Made by a program: the position numbers and the translations under genes. From assembly GCA_934565795.1 (NCBI GenBank), contig CAKTIM010000013.1:1-56787 (forward strand): a DNA stretch of 56,787 nucleotides. Direction: 5' to 3'. Each line of letters starts with the position of its first letter. Positions within the stretch are counted from its first letter, which is position 1. Below, in pieces: positions 17,160 through 25,693 of this stretch. The notes under the pieces are model-generated. The model did not search any database. It saw nothing but the letters and a program-made list of their open reading frames with translations, and had not been told where the DNA came from. The stretch is from an uncultured Oscillospiraceae bacterium (GTDB lineage: Bacteria > Bacillota > Clostridia > Oscillospirales > Oscillospiraceae).

Positions 17160-18629
17160 ATGAAAAAAATCAAACGGCTTGCCTCCTTCGTCCTGGCGCT
17201 GGTGGTGCTGGCGTGCGCCTTCCCGCTGCCTGCGGGCGCGGTGCCCTATGATACCTACAATTATGACTACTGGAAGAACGTGGTGCATACCCCGGCTGCC
17301 TATGTGCCGGACGGCGCCATCTCCGCAGTCACACTGGGGCTGGAGAAGAATTTCTCCAATCCGCAGGATATCTGCGTCGCCCCTGACGGCAATCTCTATA
17401 TCGCCGATACCGGCAACAACCGGGTGATCATCGTCAGCGGCAAAACGCATCAGGTCGAGCGGATCATCACCCATTTTGACAACAACGGCACGGAGGATTC
17501 CTTCAATGCGCCCTCCGGCGTATGCGTCTCCCAGAAGGAGCAGCTGTACATCGCCGACCGGGAAAACAAGCGCATTGTCGTCCTGGACAGCAGCGACAGA
17601 GTGGTTCGAATCGTCAGCAATCCCCAGTCCGATGTTCTGGGCGCGGACTTCGTGTTCAAGCCGCTGAAGCTGACCGTGGACTATGCCGACCGTATTTACT
17701 GCATCGCTCAGAATATGTTTCAGGGCATCATGGTGTTTGAGACGGACGGATCCTTTTCCGGCTTTTTCGGCACCATCAACGTGACGCTCTCGCTGTGGGC
17801 GAAGTTCTGGAAAAAGGTGGCCACCAAGGAGGAGCGCAGCAATCAGACCCTTTACATCGCCACCGAGTTTACCGGCATCGATATTGACGAGGACGGCTTC
17901 GTCTACGCCACCAACATCGATAATGCCGGAGAGCAGGGCGTGCGCCGCCTGAACCCCCGCGGTGAGGACGTGATCAAAAAGGGGAAGAACGCCCATGTAG
18001 GCGGCGACCTTTGGGTCGGCAGCGCCGGCGCTTACGCAGGCCCCAACCAGATCAACGATGTGGTATACCGCGGGCACGGAATTTATTCCCTGCTGGATCG
18101 CAAGCGCGGGCGCATTTTCACCTATGACCACGAGGGTAACCTTTTGTATATCTTCGGCGGCCTGGGCACCCAGCAGGGCACCTTCAATACCCCCACGGCC
18201 ATTGAGCAGTGGGAGAACGGCCTGCTGGTTCTGGATGCCAGCCGGGGCGAAATCTACAAATTCGCCCCCACGGAATACGGCACGCTGATCAATGAGGCAG
18301 TGGCCCTGCGTCACGACGGCGACGAGTCCCAGGCGGTGAGCCTGTGGGCCAGAGTGCTGGAGCTGGACGAAAACAACGAGCTTGCCAACTCCGGCATCGG
18401 CAAGGCGTATCTTTCCGCCGGAGATAACGAGCAGGCGATGAAATATCTGAAGATCGGTATGAATCGGGATTACTATTCCATTGCCTTTAAGCGCTATCGC
18501 AGCGAGATTCTGCGGGCCTACATGGCCCCGGCGCTGACGGGCCTGATGGCGCTGCTGACCGCCTGGTGGATTTTCCGCAAGCTGAAGGATGCCGGGCTGT
18601 TTCGCAGGAAAGGGGGCACGGGCGAATGA
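17160..18629 (+). CDS. Membrane-anchored NHL beta-propeller and TPR protein
   Basis: 489 residues. Signal peptide (ASFVLALVVLACAFPLPAGA), then NHL-type propeller blades: NPQDICVAPDGNLYIADTGNNRVIIV, APSGVCVSQKEQLYIADRENKRIVVL, FTGIDIDEDGFVYATN. Residues about 375-445 form TPR-like helices (AVSLWARVLELDENNELANSGIGKAYLSAGDNEQAMKYL). One C-terminal transmembrane helix (APALTGLMALLTAWWIF) ends in a basic tail. It is therefore held outside the membrane. NHL propellers bind proteins or glycans; it may act with the transporter as a surface receptor. Its last codon overlaps the YIP1 gene start (ATGA). Confidence 0.8.
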   Translation: MKKIKRLASFVLALVVLACAFPLPAGAVPYDTYNYDYWKNVVHTPAAYVPDGAISAVTLGLEKNFSNPQDICVAPDGNLYIADTGNNRVIIVSGKTHQVERIITHFDNNGTEDSFNAPSGVCVSQKEQLYIADRENKRIVVLDSSDRVVRIVSNPQSDVLGADFVFKPLKLTVDYADRIYCIAQNMFQGIMVFETDGSFSGFFGTINVTLSLWAKFWKKVATKEERSNQTLYIATEFTGIDIDEDGFVYATNIDNAGEQGVRRLNPRGEDVIKKGKNAHVGGDLWVGSAGAYAGPNQINDVVYRGHGIYSLLDRKRGRIFTYDHEGNLLYIFGGLGTQQGTFNTPTAIEQWENGLLVLDASRGEIYKFAPTEYGTLINEAVALRHDGDESQAVSLWARVLELDENNELANSGIGKAYLSAGDNEQAMKYLKIGMNRDYYSIAFKRYRSEILRAYMAPALTGLMALLTAWWIFRKLKDAGLFRRKGGTGE

Positions 18630-19258
18630 AAAAAGCATTTTCCAAGGAAAAATGGGCCTATCTTCGCTATACCATCGGGCATCCCATGGATGGCTTCTAC
18701 TGGATTCGCCACCAGGATCGAGGCAGCGTGCCCATTGCCATTTTGATGGTGATCCTCTTTTCGCTGTGCTTCTCTCTGAACCGCATCAGCGCGAACTTTA
18801 TCGTGAATGACGTGGAGCCTGCGTCGGTGGATTCGCTGGAGGAGCTTTCCGGCGTCCTGCTGCTGTATGTGCTGATTTGCGTGGCAAACTGGTCGATCAC
18901 CTGCCTGATGAATGGTGAGGGGCGGATGAAGGACATTGCCATTGCGGTGGGGTACAGCTGCGCGCCGCTGATCCCGGCGTTCCTGCTGGCCACGGCCATG
19001 AGCCATGTGATCACCGTGGAGGAGGGCGCGTTTTACACCATCGTCATTGGCGCCGGGGTGTGCTACGGCGTGATCATGGCGCTGATCGGGATTATGCAGG
19101 TGCACAATTACACCCTGGGTAAGACCCTGCAAACGCTGCTGCTGACCTTTGTGGCAATCCTGGTCATCATTTTCCTGTGCCTGCTGCTGGCTGACCTGAT
19201 CGGACAGGTGGTCAATTTCTTCCGTTCGCTGTACATCGAGATCATATTCAGGGCGTAG
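18626..19258 (+). CDS. YIP1-family membrane protein
   Basis: 210 residues with five predicted transmembrane helices; soluble N-terminus KKAFSKEKWAYLRYTIGHPMDGFYWIRHQDRGS is the conserved YIP1 signature found in Firmicutes sugar-transport loci. Function unknown. ATG at 18626 overlaps the stop of the NHL gene, so earlier in-frame ATGs inside that gene are not the start. The position between the NHL and DUF5696 genes matches arrangements known from Paenibacillaceae, which suggests the three work together. Confidence 0.82.
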   Translation: MKKAFSKEKWAYLRYTIGHPMDGFYWIRHQDRGSVPIAILMVILFSLCFSLNRISANFIVNDVEPASVDSLEELSGVLLLYVLICVANWSITCLMNGEGRMKDIAIAVGYSCAPLIPAFLLATAMSHVITVEEGAFYTIVIGAGVCYGVIMALIGIMQVHNYTLGKTLQTLLLTFVAILVIIFLCLLLADLIGQVVNFFRSLYIEIIFRA

Positions 19259-19270
19259 GAGGTGCTTGTG

Positions 19271-21859
19271 ATGAAGAAAACGAAAAGACCTCTTACCGTT
19301 GGAAAGAAAATCCTGTACATCCTCCTGACGGCGGCGGTGGTGGCCGGGCTGTGCTACCTGGCGTATTACCTGATCCACTTTACCTTTTACGACCGATATC
19401 AGCAGTATTTAAGCGGCTACGAATTCCACGAAGGCGCGGAGCTGGTGCTGGAAAAGAAGAAGCTGGCAGGCTACAAGGATTATAAGCTTGCCGCCAGCAG
19501 CGACGAGCTGGAGCTGTACCTGAATCAGAAAACCTCGGACGTGGCCGTCCTGGATAAGCGCACCGGCGAGGTGACCTTTGCCGCACCGCCCCAGGCGGAC
19601 GATGACCCAGTGGCCAACGCCTCCAACCGAAACTATCTGAAATCCCATGTGATCGTAAACTACTTCAACGCCTCCCGGAAGGAGGGCGTCTACGATTCCT
19701 TTTCCATGGCGGTTGACCGGGATCAGGTGGATTATGAGAGCATCCCCGGCGGCATTCGCGTCACTTATCGCATGGGCGACTTCTCCAATTCCCTGGGCCT
19801 GGTTCCCACCTACATCTCTGACGAGAAATTTGAGGAGGTTTTTGCCGCCCTGCCGGAGGAGGACGCCCAGGCGTTTGCCCGCTACTATACCACCAATTCC
19901 AGCGTTTCCGGCATGCGGGAGCTGCTGAAGGCGGCCAGAAACAACCGCAACGCCAAGAGAAAGCTCACCGCCATGTTTGATTCCGTGGGCTTTACCGAGG
20001 ACGACTGCATCGAGCAGATGGGCCTGGCCGGGGACGTGGTGCTCGTTCCTATCTCCTTTACCGTCCCGGTGGAATACCGGCTGGAGGGGGATCACCTGGA
20101 GGTATCCGTCCCCGTATGCGGCATTGAGGAAAAGGGCGGCGCTGCCATTTACCGCATTCAGCTGCTGCGCAACTTCGGCGCACAGGACAGCGCCGGCAGC
20201 GGCTATATGGTGGTACCCAACGGCGACGGCTCCATTATCAACTTCAATAACGGAAAAAGCGGCGTGGGCAACTATTCCCAGTTCGTCTATGGGATTGACC
20301 CGCTGGCGGCGGACTATACCGTTCTGGAAAAGTCCAACGACTGCACCATGGGCCTGTTCGGCCTGTGCAAGGAAAGCGCCACCATCCTTGCCACCATCGA
20401 GGATGGAGCCGCTCTTGCCTCCATTACCGCAGGCGTCGCAGGCAGCGTGAACAACTACAATTATGTCTATTCCAGCTTTGTCGTTCGCGGTAGCGAGACG
20501 CTGGAGATGTCCGGCACCACGGGCAATGAGGCAAGTCTGCCCATCATCGAGCCGGATGCCTACGACCATTTGCTCACGGTGCGCTATACCTTCCTGGACG
20601 AGGCCCATCAGGGCTATACGGGCATTGCCAATTACATGCGCCAGCGCCTGATCGATGAAGGGGTGCTGACGCCCAAGCAGGAGAACGGTGACATCAAGCT
20701 CTATTACGATGTACTGGCCGGTGCGGAAATGACCGAGTTCTTCCTGGGCAAGCAGTACCGCGGCATGACCGCCATGACCACCTTTGAGCAGGCGGGCCAG
20801 ATGTTTGATGCCCTTGCGCAGCTGGGCGTTGCCCGGCAGGTGATGAATTTACAGGGCTGGTTCAACCGCGGCTATTACCACGATGTAGCGGACAAAATTC
20901 AGATTCCCCGGAAGCTGGGCGGCAAAAGTGGCCTGGAGACCCTGGGCCGGAAGCTTCAGGAAAACGACGGCAGCCTCTTTGTGGATGTTGCTTTCCAGAA
21001 GGTTCCCTATACCAGCAAGCGCTATAATTACCAGGCGGAAAGCTCCAAGTATTACGGGAGCGGCTATGTGGCCGGCTTCGGTCAGGTAAACCCGGTCACC
21101 CTGCGCCAGACCTCGTCTCTGGGCTATCGGGAGACGATGTTTGACCTGATCAGCCCCAAATTCCTGGTGCGCAATGTCACCGCCTTTGCCGAGAGGATCA
21201 CCCCGTATGAGGTGGACGGCATCTGCCTGCGCGACCTGGGCAGCACCCTCCACTCCGACAAGAAGCGTACCGAGCAGATCGACCGGGAGAATGCGCTGGA
21301 CGTGGTCAGCGCCATGCTGGATACCATGCAGCAGACCGGCAAGCAGCTCATGGTCAGCCGGGCCAACGACTATGCCTGGCAGACGGCAGGGGATATCACC
21401 AATCTTCCCCTGGACGACAACGATTATATCCTGGTGGATGCCAATATTCCGCTGTATGAGATGATTGTCCACGGCTGCATCGATTACTGCGGCGGCGGTT
21501 ACAACCTGACGGACGCCAGGAACGACCGGGAGCAGGTGCTGACCATGCTGGAATACGGCGCAGCGCCCCACTTCCTGTTCACCTGGCAGGATACCTCCGC
21601 CATGAAGTATTCTTCCATGCACAGCGACTATTCCACTGCCTTCACCACCTGGTCTGAGAAGGCGGCGGAGGTCTACGGCGAGGTAAACGCCGTGCTCCGC
21701 CAGGTCTCCGGCGAGCAGATGGTGGCCCATGAGATCATGGCCAACGGCATCCGCAAGGTGACCTATGGCAGCGGCGTGACAATTTACATCAATTACACCC
21801 AGCAGGCTCTGGAGGCGGACGGCCTTACGGTTCCCGCGCTGGGCTACACGGTCGGATAA
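19271..21859 (+). CDS. DUF5696 membrane-anchored protein, glycosidase-like
   Basis: About 862 residues. Basic N-terminus and one transmembrane helix (KILYILLTAAVVAGLCYLAYYLI) anchor it with the bulk outside. The centre has beta-rich sequence (SGYMVVPNGDGSIINFNNGK) resembling the N-terminal sandwich of large glycosidases; residues about 470-790 look like a TIM-barrel region (GWFNRGYYHD, YEVDGICLRDLG, QLMVSRANDYAW, HFLFTWQD). Family DUF5696 has no proven activity; a carbohydrate-processing role is an inference from fold-like motifs and context. GGAGG lies eight bases before ATG 19271. Confidence 0.78.
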   Translation: MKKTKRPLTVGKKILYILLTAAVVAGLCYLAYYLIHFTFYDRYQQYLSGYEFHEGAELVLEKKKLAGYKDYKLAASSDELELYLNQKTSDVAVLDKRTGEVTFAAPPQADDDPVANASNRNYLKSHVIVNYFNASRKEGVYDSFSMAVDRDQVDYESIPGGIRVTYRMGDFSNSLGLVPTYISDEKFEEVFAALPEEDAQAFARYYTTNSSVSGMRELLKAARNNRNAKRKLTAMFDSVGFTEDDCIEQMGLAGDVVLVPISFTVPVEYRLEGDHLEVSVPVCGIEEKGGAAIYRIQLLRNFGAQDSAGSGYMVVPNGDGSIINFNNGKSGVGNYSQFVYGIDPLAADYTVLEKSNDCTMGLFGLCKESATILATIEDGAALASITAGVAGSVNNYNYVYSSFVVRGSETLEMSGTTGNEASLPIIEPDAYDHLLTVRYTFLDEAHQGYTGIANYMRQRLIDEGVLTPKQENGDIKLYYDVLAGAEMTEFFLGKQYRGMTAMTTFEQAGQMFDALAQLGVARQVMNLQGWFNRGYYHDVADKIQIPRKLGGKSGLETLGRKLQENDGSLFVDVAFQKVPYTSKRYNYQAESSKYYGSGYVAGFGQVNPVTLRQTSSLGYRETMFDLISPKFLVRNVTAFAERITPYEVDGICLRDLGSTLHSDKKRTEQIDRENALDVVSAMLDTMQQTGKQLMVSRANDYAWQTAGDITNLPLDDNDYILVDANIPLYEMIVHGCIDYCGGGYNLTDARNDREQVLTMLEYGAAPHFLFTWQDTSAMKYSSMHSDYSTAFTTWSEKAAEVYGEVNAVLRQVSGEQMVAHEIMANGIRKVTYGSGVTIYINYTQQALEADGLTVPALGYTVG

Positions 21860-21871
21860 GGGGGCGGGAAC

Positions 21872-22783
21872 GTGAAGAAAAAGCATTCGCTAACGCTGAC
21901 ACAGAAGCGAACCGTCAGCGGCTATCTCTTTATCCTCCCCTGGCTGGTGGGCTTCGCGGCGTTTTATATCCGCAGCCTGTTTATGACCATCCAGTTCTCC
22001 CTGTCCAATCTGACGGTGGGCGTCAGCGGCTATTCCCTGAGCTGGGTGGGGCTGAAGAATTATATCTACGCCTTTACGGTGCACGGCAGCTTCAAGCAGA
22101 TCCTCACCACCTCTGTGATCAATATGGTGGTGGATGTGCCGCTGATTATCTTCTTCAGCCTGTTCATGGCCCTGATGCTGAACCGAAAGATGAAGGGCAG
22201 AACCCTGATTCGCGCCATCTTCTTCCTGCCGGTGATCCTGAATGCCGAGGCCATTGTGGACGCCATCGAGACGGCTGCTGCCATGGTCGCCACCGGCGTC
22301 AGCTCCTCCAGCCAGGAGATGTCCCAGGAGGCGGCGGGAAGCATGGGGATCGGCTATTACATCGACCTGTTTGGCAATCTGCTGATTTCCAGGCAGATGC
22401 TGGAGTACATTGTGGGTGCAGTCAGCCGGATCACCAGCATCGTGTCCTCCTCCGGCGTCCAGATCGTGATTTTCATCGCCGCGCTGCAATCCATTCCCAC
22501 CTCCATGTATGAGGTGGCCAAGATCGAGGGCGCGACGGCCTATGAGACCTTCTGGAAGGTGACCTTCCCCATGGTGATGCCCCACATTATCACCAATGTG
22601 GTCTATACCGTGGTGGATAGCTTTATCAGCAGCGACGTGGTCACCCTGGCCTATGAGACGGCCTTTACGGAATTCAACTATGGCCTCAGCTCGGTATTCA
22701 GCCTGGTCAGTACGGTGGTTACCTGCCTAATCCTGGTGCTGGTGTGCGGCTTCATCTCCAAGCGGACATTCTATTATAACTAA
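21872..22783 (+). CDS. Sugar ABC transporter permease 2a (LplB/MalF type)
   Basis: 303 residues, six transmembrane helices, GTG start with GGGGCGGG upstream. EVAKIEGATAYETFWKVTFPMVMPHIIT is the EAA loop. An insertion at about residues 145-185 (VATGVSSSSQEMSQEAAGSMGIGYYIDLFG) sits in an external loop and is unusual for the family. Second permease set of the locus, directly after DUF5696 rather than after its own binding protein. Confidence 0.88.
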   Translation: MKKKHSLTLTQKRTVSGYLFILPWLVGFAAFYIRSLFMTIQFSLSNLTVGVSGYSLSWVGLKNYIYAFTVHGSFKQILTTSVINMVVDVPLIIFFSLFMALMLNRKMKGRTLIRAIFFLPVILNAEAIVDAIETAAAMVATGVSSSSQEMSQEAAGSMGIGYYIDLFGNLLISRQMLEYIVGAVSRITSIVSSSGVQIVIFIAALQSIPTSMYEVAKIEGATAYETFWKVTFPMVMPHIITNVVYTVVDSFISSDVVTLAYETAFTEFNYGLSSVFSLVSTVVTCLILVLVCGFISKRTFYYN

Positions 22784-22800
22784 GGGAAGGAGGACTTTGC

Positions 22801-23799
22801 ATGTTTGCCACTGTCAAGCAGTTTTTTATCAAGCATTTCTCCGCGCTGAACGACGAGACCACGGCGCTCAATGAGCGTCAGGCGATCACCAGCGGCATCA
22901 AGGGCTTTTTGCTGCTGCTGTTCCGTCTTACCATCATCATCGGCGTGTGCTATGTGATCATGGGGCCGGTGTTCGGTATTGTCGCAAATTCCTTCTTCTC
23001 CAATAAGGATGCCTACAATCCCATGGTGTATCTGATTCCCCAGAATCCCACCCTGGAGCGCTACCAGCTGGCCATCAAGATCATGGATTATCTGCCCACG
23101 ATGCTGAAGTCGCTGGCCTATTCCTTTGTGCTGATGCTGCTTCAGATTCTGACCTGCTCCATGGTCGGCTATGGCTTTGCGCGCTACAAGTTCCCGCTGA
23201 AGAATCTGCTGTTCGGCTGCGTGGTGGTGATGATCGTCATTCCGGCGCACACCATCATGCTCCCGCTGTACATGACCTTCCGAACCTTTGACCCGCTGGG
23301 GATCGTCTCAGCCATTACAGGCAGCTCCATCAATCTGATGGGCACGCCGGTGCCCATGATTGTGATGACGGCTTTGGGTTGCGGCCTGCGCTCCGGCCTG
23401 TATATCTACATTTTCAATCAGTTCTTCCGGGGCCTGCCTAAGGAGATCGAGGAGGCCGCCCTGGTGGACGGAGCCGGAACCTGGTATACCTATTTCTTCA
23501 TCATGCTGCGCAACGCCATGCCCTCGGTGATCACCGTTGCGGTGTTTTCCCTGGTGTGGCAGTACAACGATACGTTCTATGCCAAGCTGTTCCACCTGCC
23601 CCAGTCCATGTCCATCGGCACCCGCATCTCTTCTCTGGTTGCCAACATTGCCAACCAGTACAAGATCATGGATAAGACCATCCAGACCCTTTACCTGGAT
23701 GCGGGCATTGTGCTGATGATGATCCCGGTGGTGCTGATTTACATCATTCTGCAAAAGCAATTCATTGAAGGTGTGGAGCGAAGCGGCATCGTTGGATGA
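22801..23799 (+). CDS. Carbohydrate ABC transporter permease 2b (LplC/MalG type)
   Basis: 332 residues, six transmembrane helices preceded by an extended cytoplasmic N-terminus of about 35 residues (FATVKQFFIKHFSALNDETT). EEAALVDGAGTWYTYFFIMLRNAMPSVIT is the EAA motif. AAGGAGG lies eight bases before the ATG. Forms a heterodimer with 2a. The probable partner binding protein is at 25694. Confidence 0.9.
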   Translation: MFATVKQFFIKHFSALNDETTALNERQAITSGIKGFLLLLFRLTIIIGVCYVIMGPVFGIVANSFFSNKDAYNPMVYLIPQNPTLERYQLAIKIMDYLPTMLKSLAYSFVLMLLQILTCSMVGYGFARYKFPLKNLLFGCVVVMIVIPAHTIMLPLYMTFRTFDPLGIVSAITGSSINLMGTPVPMIVMTALGCGLRSGLYIYIFNQFFRGLPKEIEEAALVDGAGTWYTYFFIMLRNAMPSVITVAVFSLVWQYNDTFYAKLFHLPQSMSIGTRISSLVANIANQYKIMDKTIQTLYLDAGIVLMMIPVVLIYIILQKQFIEGVERSGIVG

Positions 23800-23915
23800 T
23801 CCGCGTTCAGCTCATTTATCAATGCCTGAAGAGAGGAGGCGGGGAGTAGAATTTCCTGTGTCAACATTTTCGCGCATCCCCAATGAATCAAACATTTTTA
23901 AGGAGGAAACGAAAA

Positions 23916-25652
23916 GTGAAGATGAACAAACTTCTGGCTCTGGTTCTGGCCGCCGTCATGGTGATGGCGCTGCTGCCCGCCGCAATGGCGGAGGGCGACG
24001 TCAGCCTGGACTTTGAGGACGGAAACGCCGCTTTCGTAAGCGTTTACGAGGGCATGGCCAACGCTGCATCCGCTACCATCGAGGTGGCCGATTACAATGG
24101 CAGCAAGGCACTGAAGATCACCAACAACAATGGCAAGGTTCCCTACATCGCCTTTGACGTGCTCAGCTTGCTGGGCGAGAAGGCAGCGGATGTGTTCAGC
24201 GTCGAAATGACCATGGGCGTTGAGAATCCCGATGGGAAGTTCTATGCCTGCTCCGGCGATATGAAGCTCTTTGTCTCCGGCGAGCTGAGCAAGATGGCCC
24301 GCCCCTGGTCTGTTTACATGGAGAAGAAGAACCCCAAGGTTGCGCCCTTCTTCATGGTGGGCGAGCAGTTCTCCGAGGATGCCCCTCTGATGGTGGTCAC
24401 CCTGTCCGTGGACAATGGCGCTGCCAAGGGTGCAACTCCCGCCGTCCTTTACATTGACGACATTCGCTTCTTGGATGCCGACGGCAATGTGATCCCGGCG
24501 GACTCCACTGCCGCGTTTGTTGAGCCGGAGGGCTTTGGCGGTGGCGCGGATATGTCCAACCTCCAGTACCTGGGCGCTGACGCCGTAGAGCTGGAAGGCA
24601 TGGCTGGCCTTGCTGCCGGTGCCTGGAGCCAGGACGGCGTGGAAATGACCGAGGATTTCAAGGCAGCTCTGGTTCCTGGCGCTGTGATTGAGATCAGCTA
24701 CTCCTCCGAAAGCGGCGACATGTGGATCGTCCTGCCCGACGCAGCCGCTGGCTGGACTCGTATCGAGCAGCAGACCGCCATCACCAACCTGAGCCACAGC
24801 ACCGCTCAGATCAGCTACGAGCAGATCGCTGCCGTGCTGGGCGATGATATCTCCGCCTGGGGCGCCAGACTGCAGTGCGAGGCCAGCGGCGCTTGGGAGG
24901 TTTACGGCGTGAAGGTTGGCCAGCCCACCGGCCTGAAGAACCTGGCCAACAAGGTCAGCATCGACGGCTTTGAAAAGTCCGGCGCTGCCTGGGCACAGGA
25001 CGGCGTGGAGCTGACCGAGGAGCAGTGGGCCATGATGAAGCCCGGTGCTGTCATTGAAATCAACTATTCCTCCGAGTCCGGCGATATGTGGATTGTTCTG
25101 CCCTGGGCAGAAGCCGGCTGGACGCGCATTGAGCAGCAGACCGCTGCCTGCAATGGCTCCATCTGCCAGATCAGCTATGAGCAGATCGCTGCCGTTCTGG
25201 GCGACGATGTCTCCAAGTGGGGCACCATGCTCCAGTGCGAGGCCAGCGGCGCTTGGGAGGTCTATGGTGTCTCCATCGCCTCTGCGGAATTTATCCCCAC
25301 CAAGGGCAATGTCCTGATGGATGGCTTCGCCCCCTCCGGCGACGCCTGGGCCCAGGACGGCCTGGAGCTGACCGAGGAGCAGATCGCAATGCTGGTTCCC
25401 GGCGCGGTGATCACCATTCAGTATGAGTCCGAAAACGGCGACATGTGGATCGTGATGCCCGACGCAGCCGCTGGCTGGAGCCGGATCCAGCAGCAGACCG
25501 CCGCCTGCGACGGCTCCGTCTGCCAGATCACCTATGAGCAGATCGCCGAGGTCTGCGGCGATGATGTGTCTGCCTGGGGCGCCAGAATGCAGTGTGAGGC
25601 CAGCGGCGCATGGACTGTGTTTGCTGCCTACATCGGCACTGCGGCCAACTGA
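23916..25652 (+). CDS. Secreted protein with CBM-like domain and three tandem repeats
   Basis: About 578 residues. Signal peptide ending PAAMA-EG. Residues about 20-195 resemble a CBM11/CBM30-like jelly roll (VSLDFEDGNAAFVSVYEG...VLYIDDIRFLDADGNVI). Three repeats of about 119-122 residues follow, each with AW(S/A)QDG(V/L)E(M/L)TE, GDMWIV(L/M)P, W(T/S)RI(E/Q)QQTA, YEQIA, and CEASGAW. They look like small beta-sandwich sugar-binding modules. No catalytic motif or anchor is visible, so it may be a glycan scaffold or capture protein. Start is GTG at 23916, nine bases after AAGGAGG, giving MKMNKLLALVL. Lies between permease pair 2 and the second binding protein. Confidence 0.75.
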   Translation: MKMNKLLALVLAAVMVMALLPAAMAEGDVSLDFEDGNAAFVSVYEGMANAASATIEVADYNGSKALKITNNNGKVPYIAFDVLSLLGEKAADVFSVEMTMGVENPDGKFYACSGDMKLFVSGELSKMARPWSVYMEKKNPKVAPFFMVGEQFSEDAPLMVVTLSVDNGAAKGATPAVLYIDDIRFLDADGNVIPADSTAAFVEPEGFGGGADMSNLQYLGADAVELEGMAGLAAGAWSQDGVEMTEDFKAALVPGAVIEISYSSESGDMWIVLPDAAAGWTRIEQQTAITNLSHSTAQISYEQIAAVLGDDISAWGARLQCEASGAWEVYGVKVGQPTGLKNLANKVSIDGFEKSGAAWAQDGVELTEEQWAMMKPGAVIEINYSSESGDMWIVLPWAEAGWTRIEQQTAACNGSICQISYEQIAAVLGDDVSKWGTMLQCEASGAWEVYGVSIASAEFIPTKGNVLMDGFAPSGDAWAQDGLELTEEQIAMLVPGAVITIQYESENGDMWIVMPDAAAGWSRIQQQTAACDGSVCQITYEQIAEVCGDDVSAWGARMQCEASGAWTVFAAYIGTAAN

Positions 25653-25693
25653 TAGATACAGCTTATACTCAATCGACAGGAGGATAAATAATT

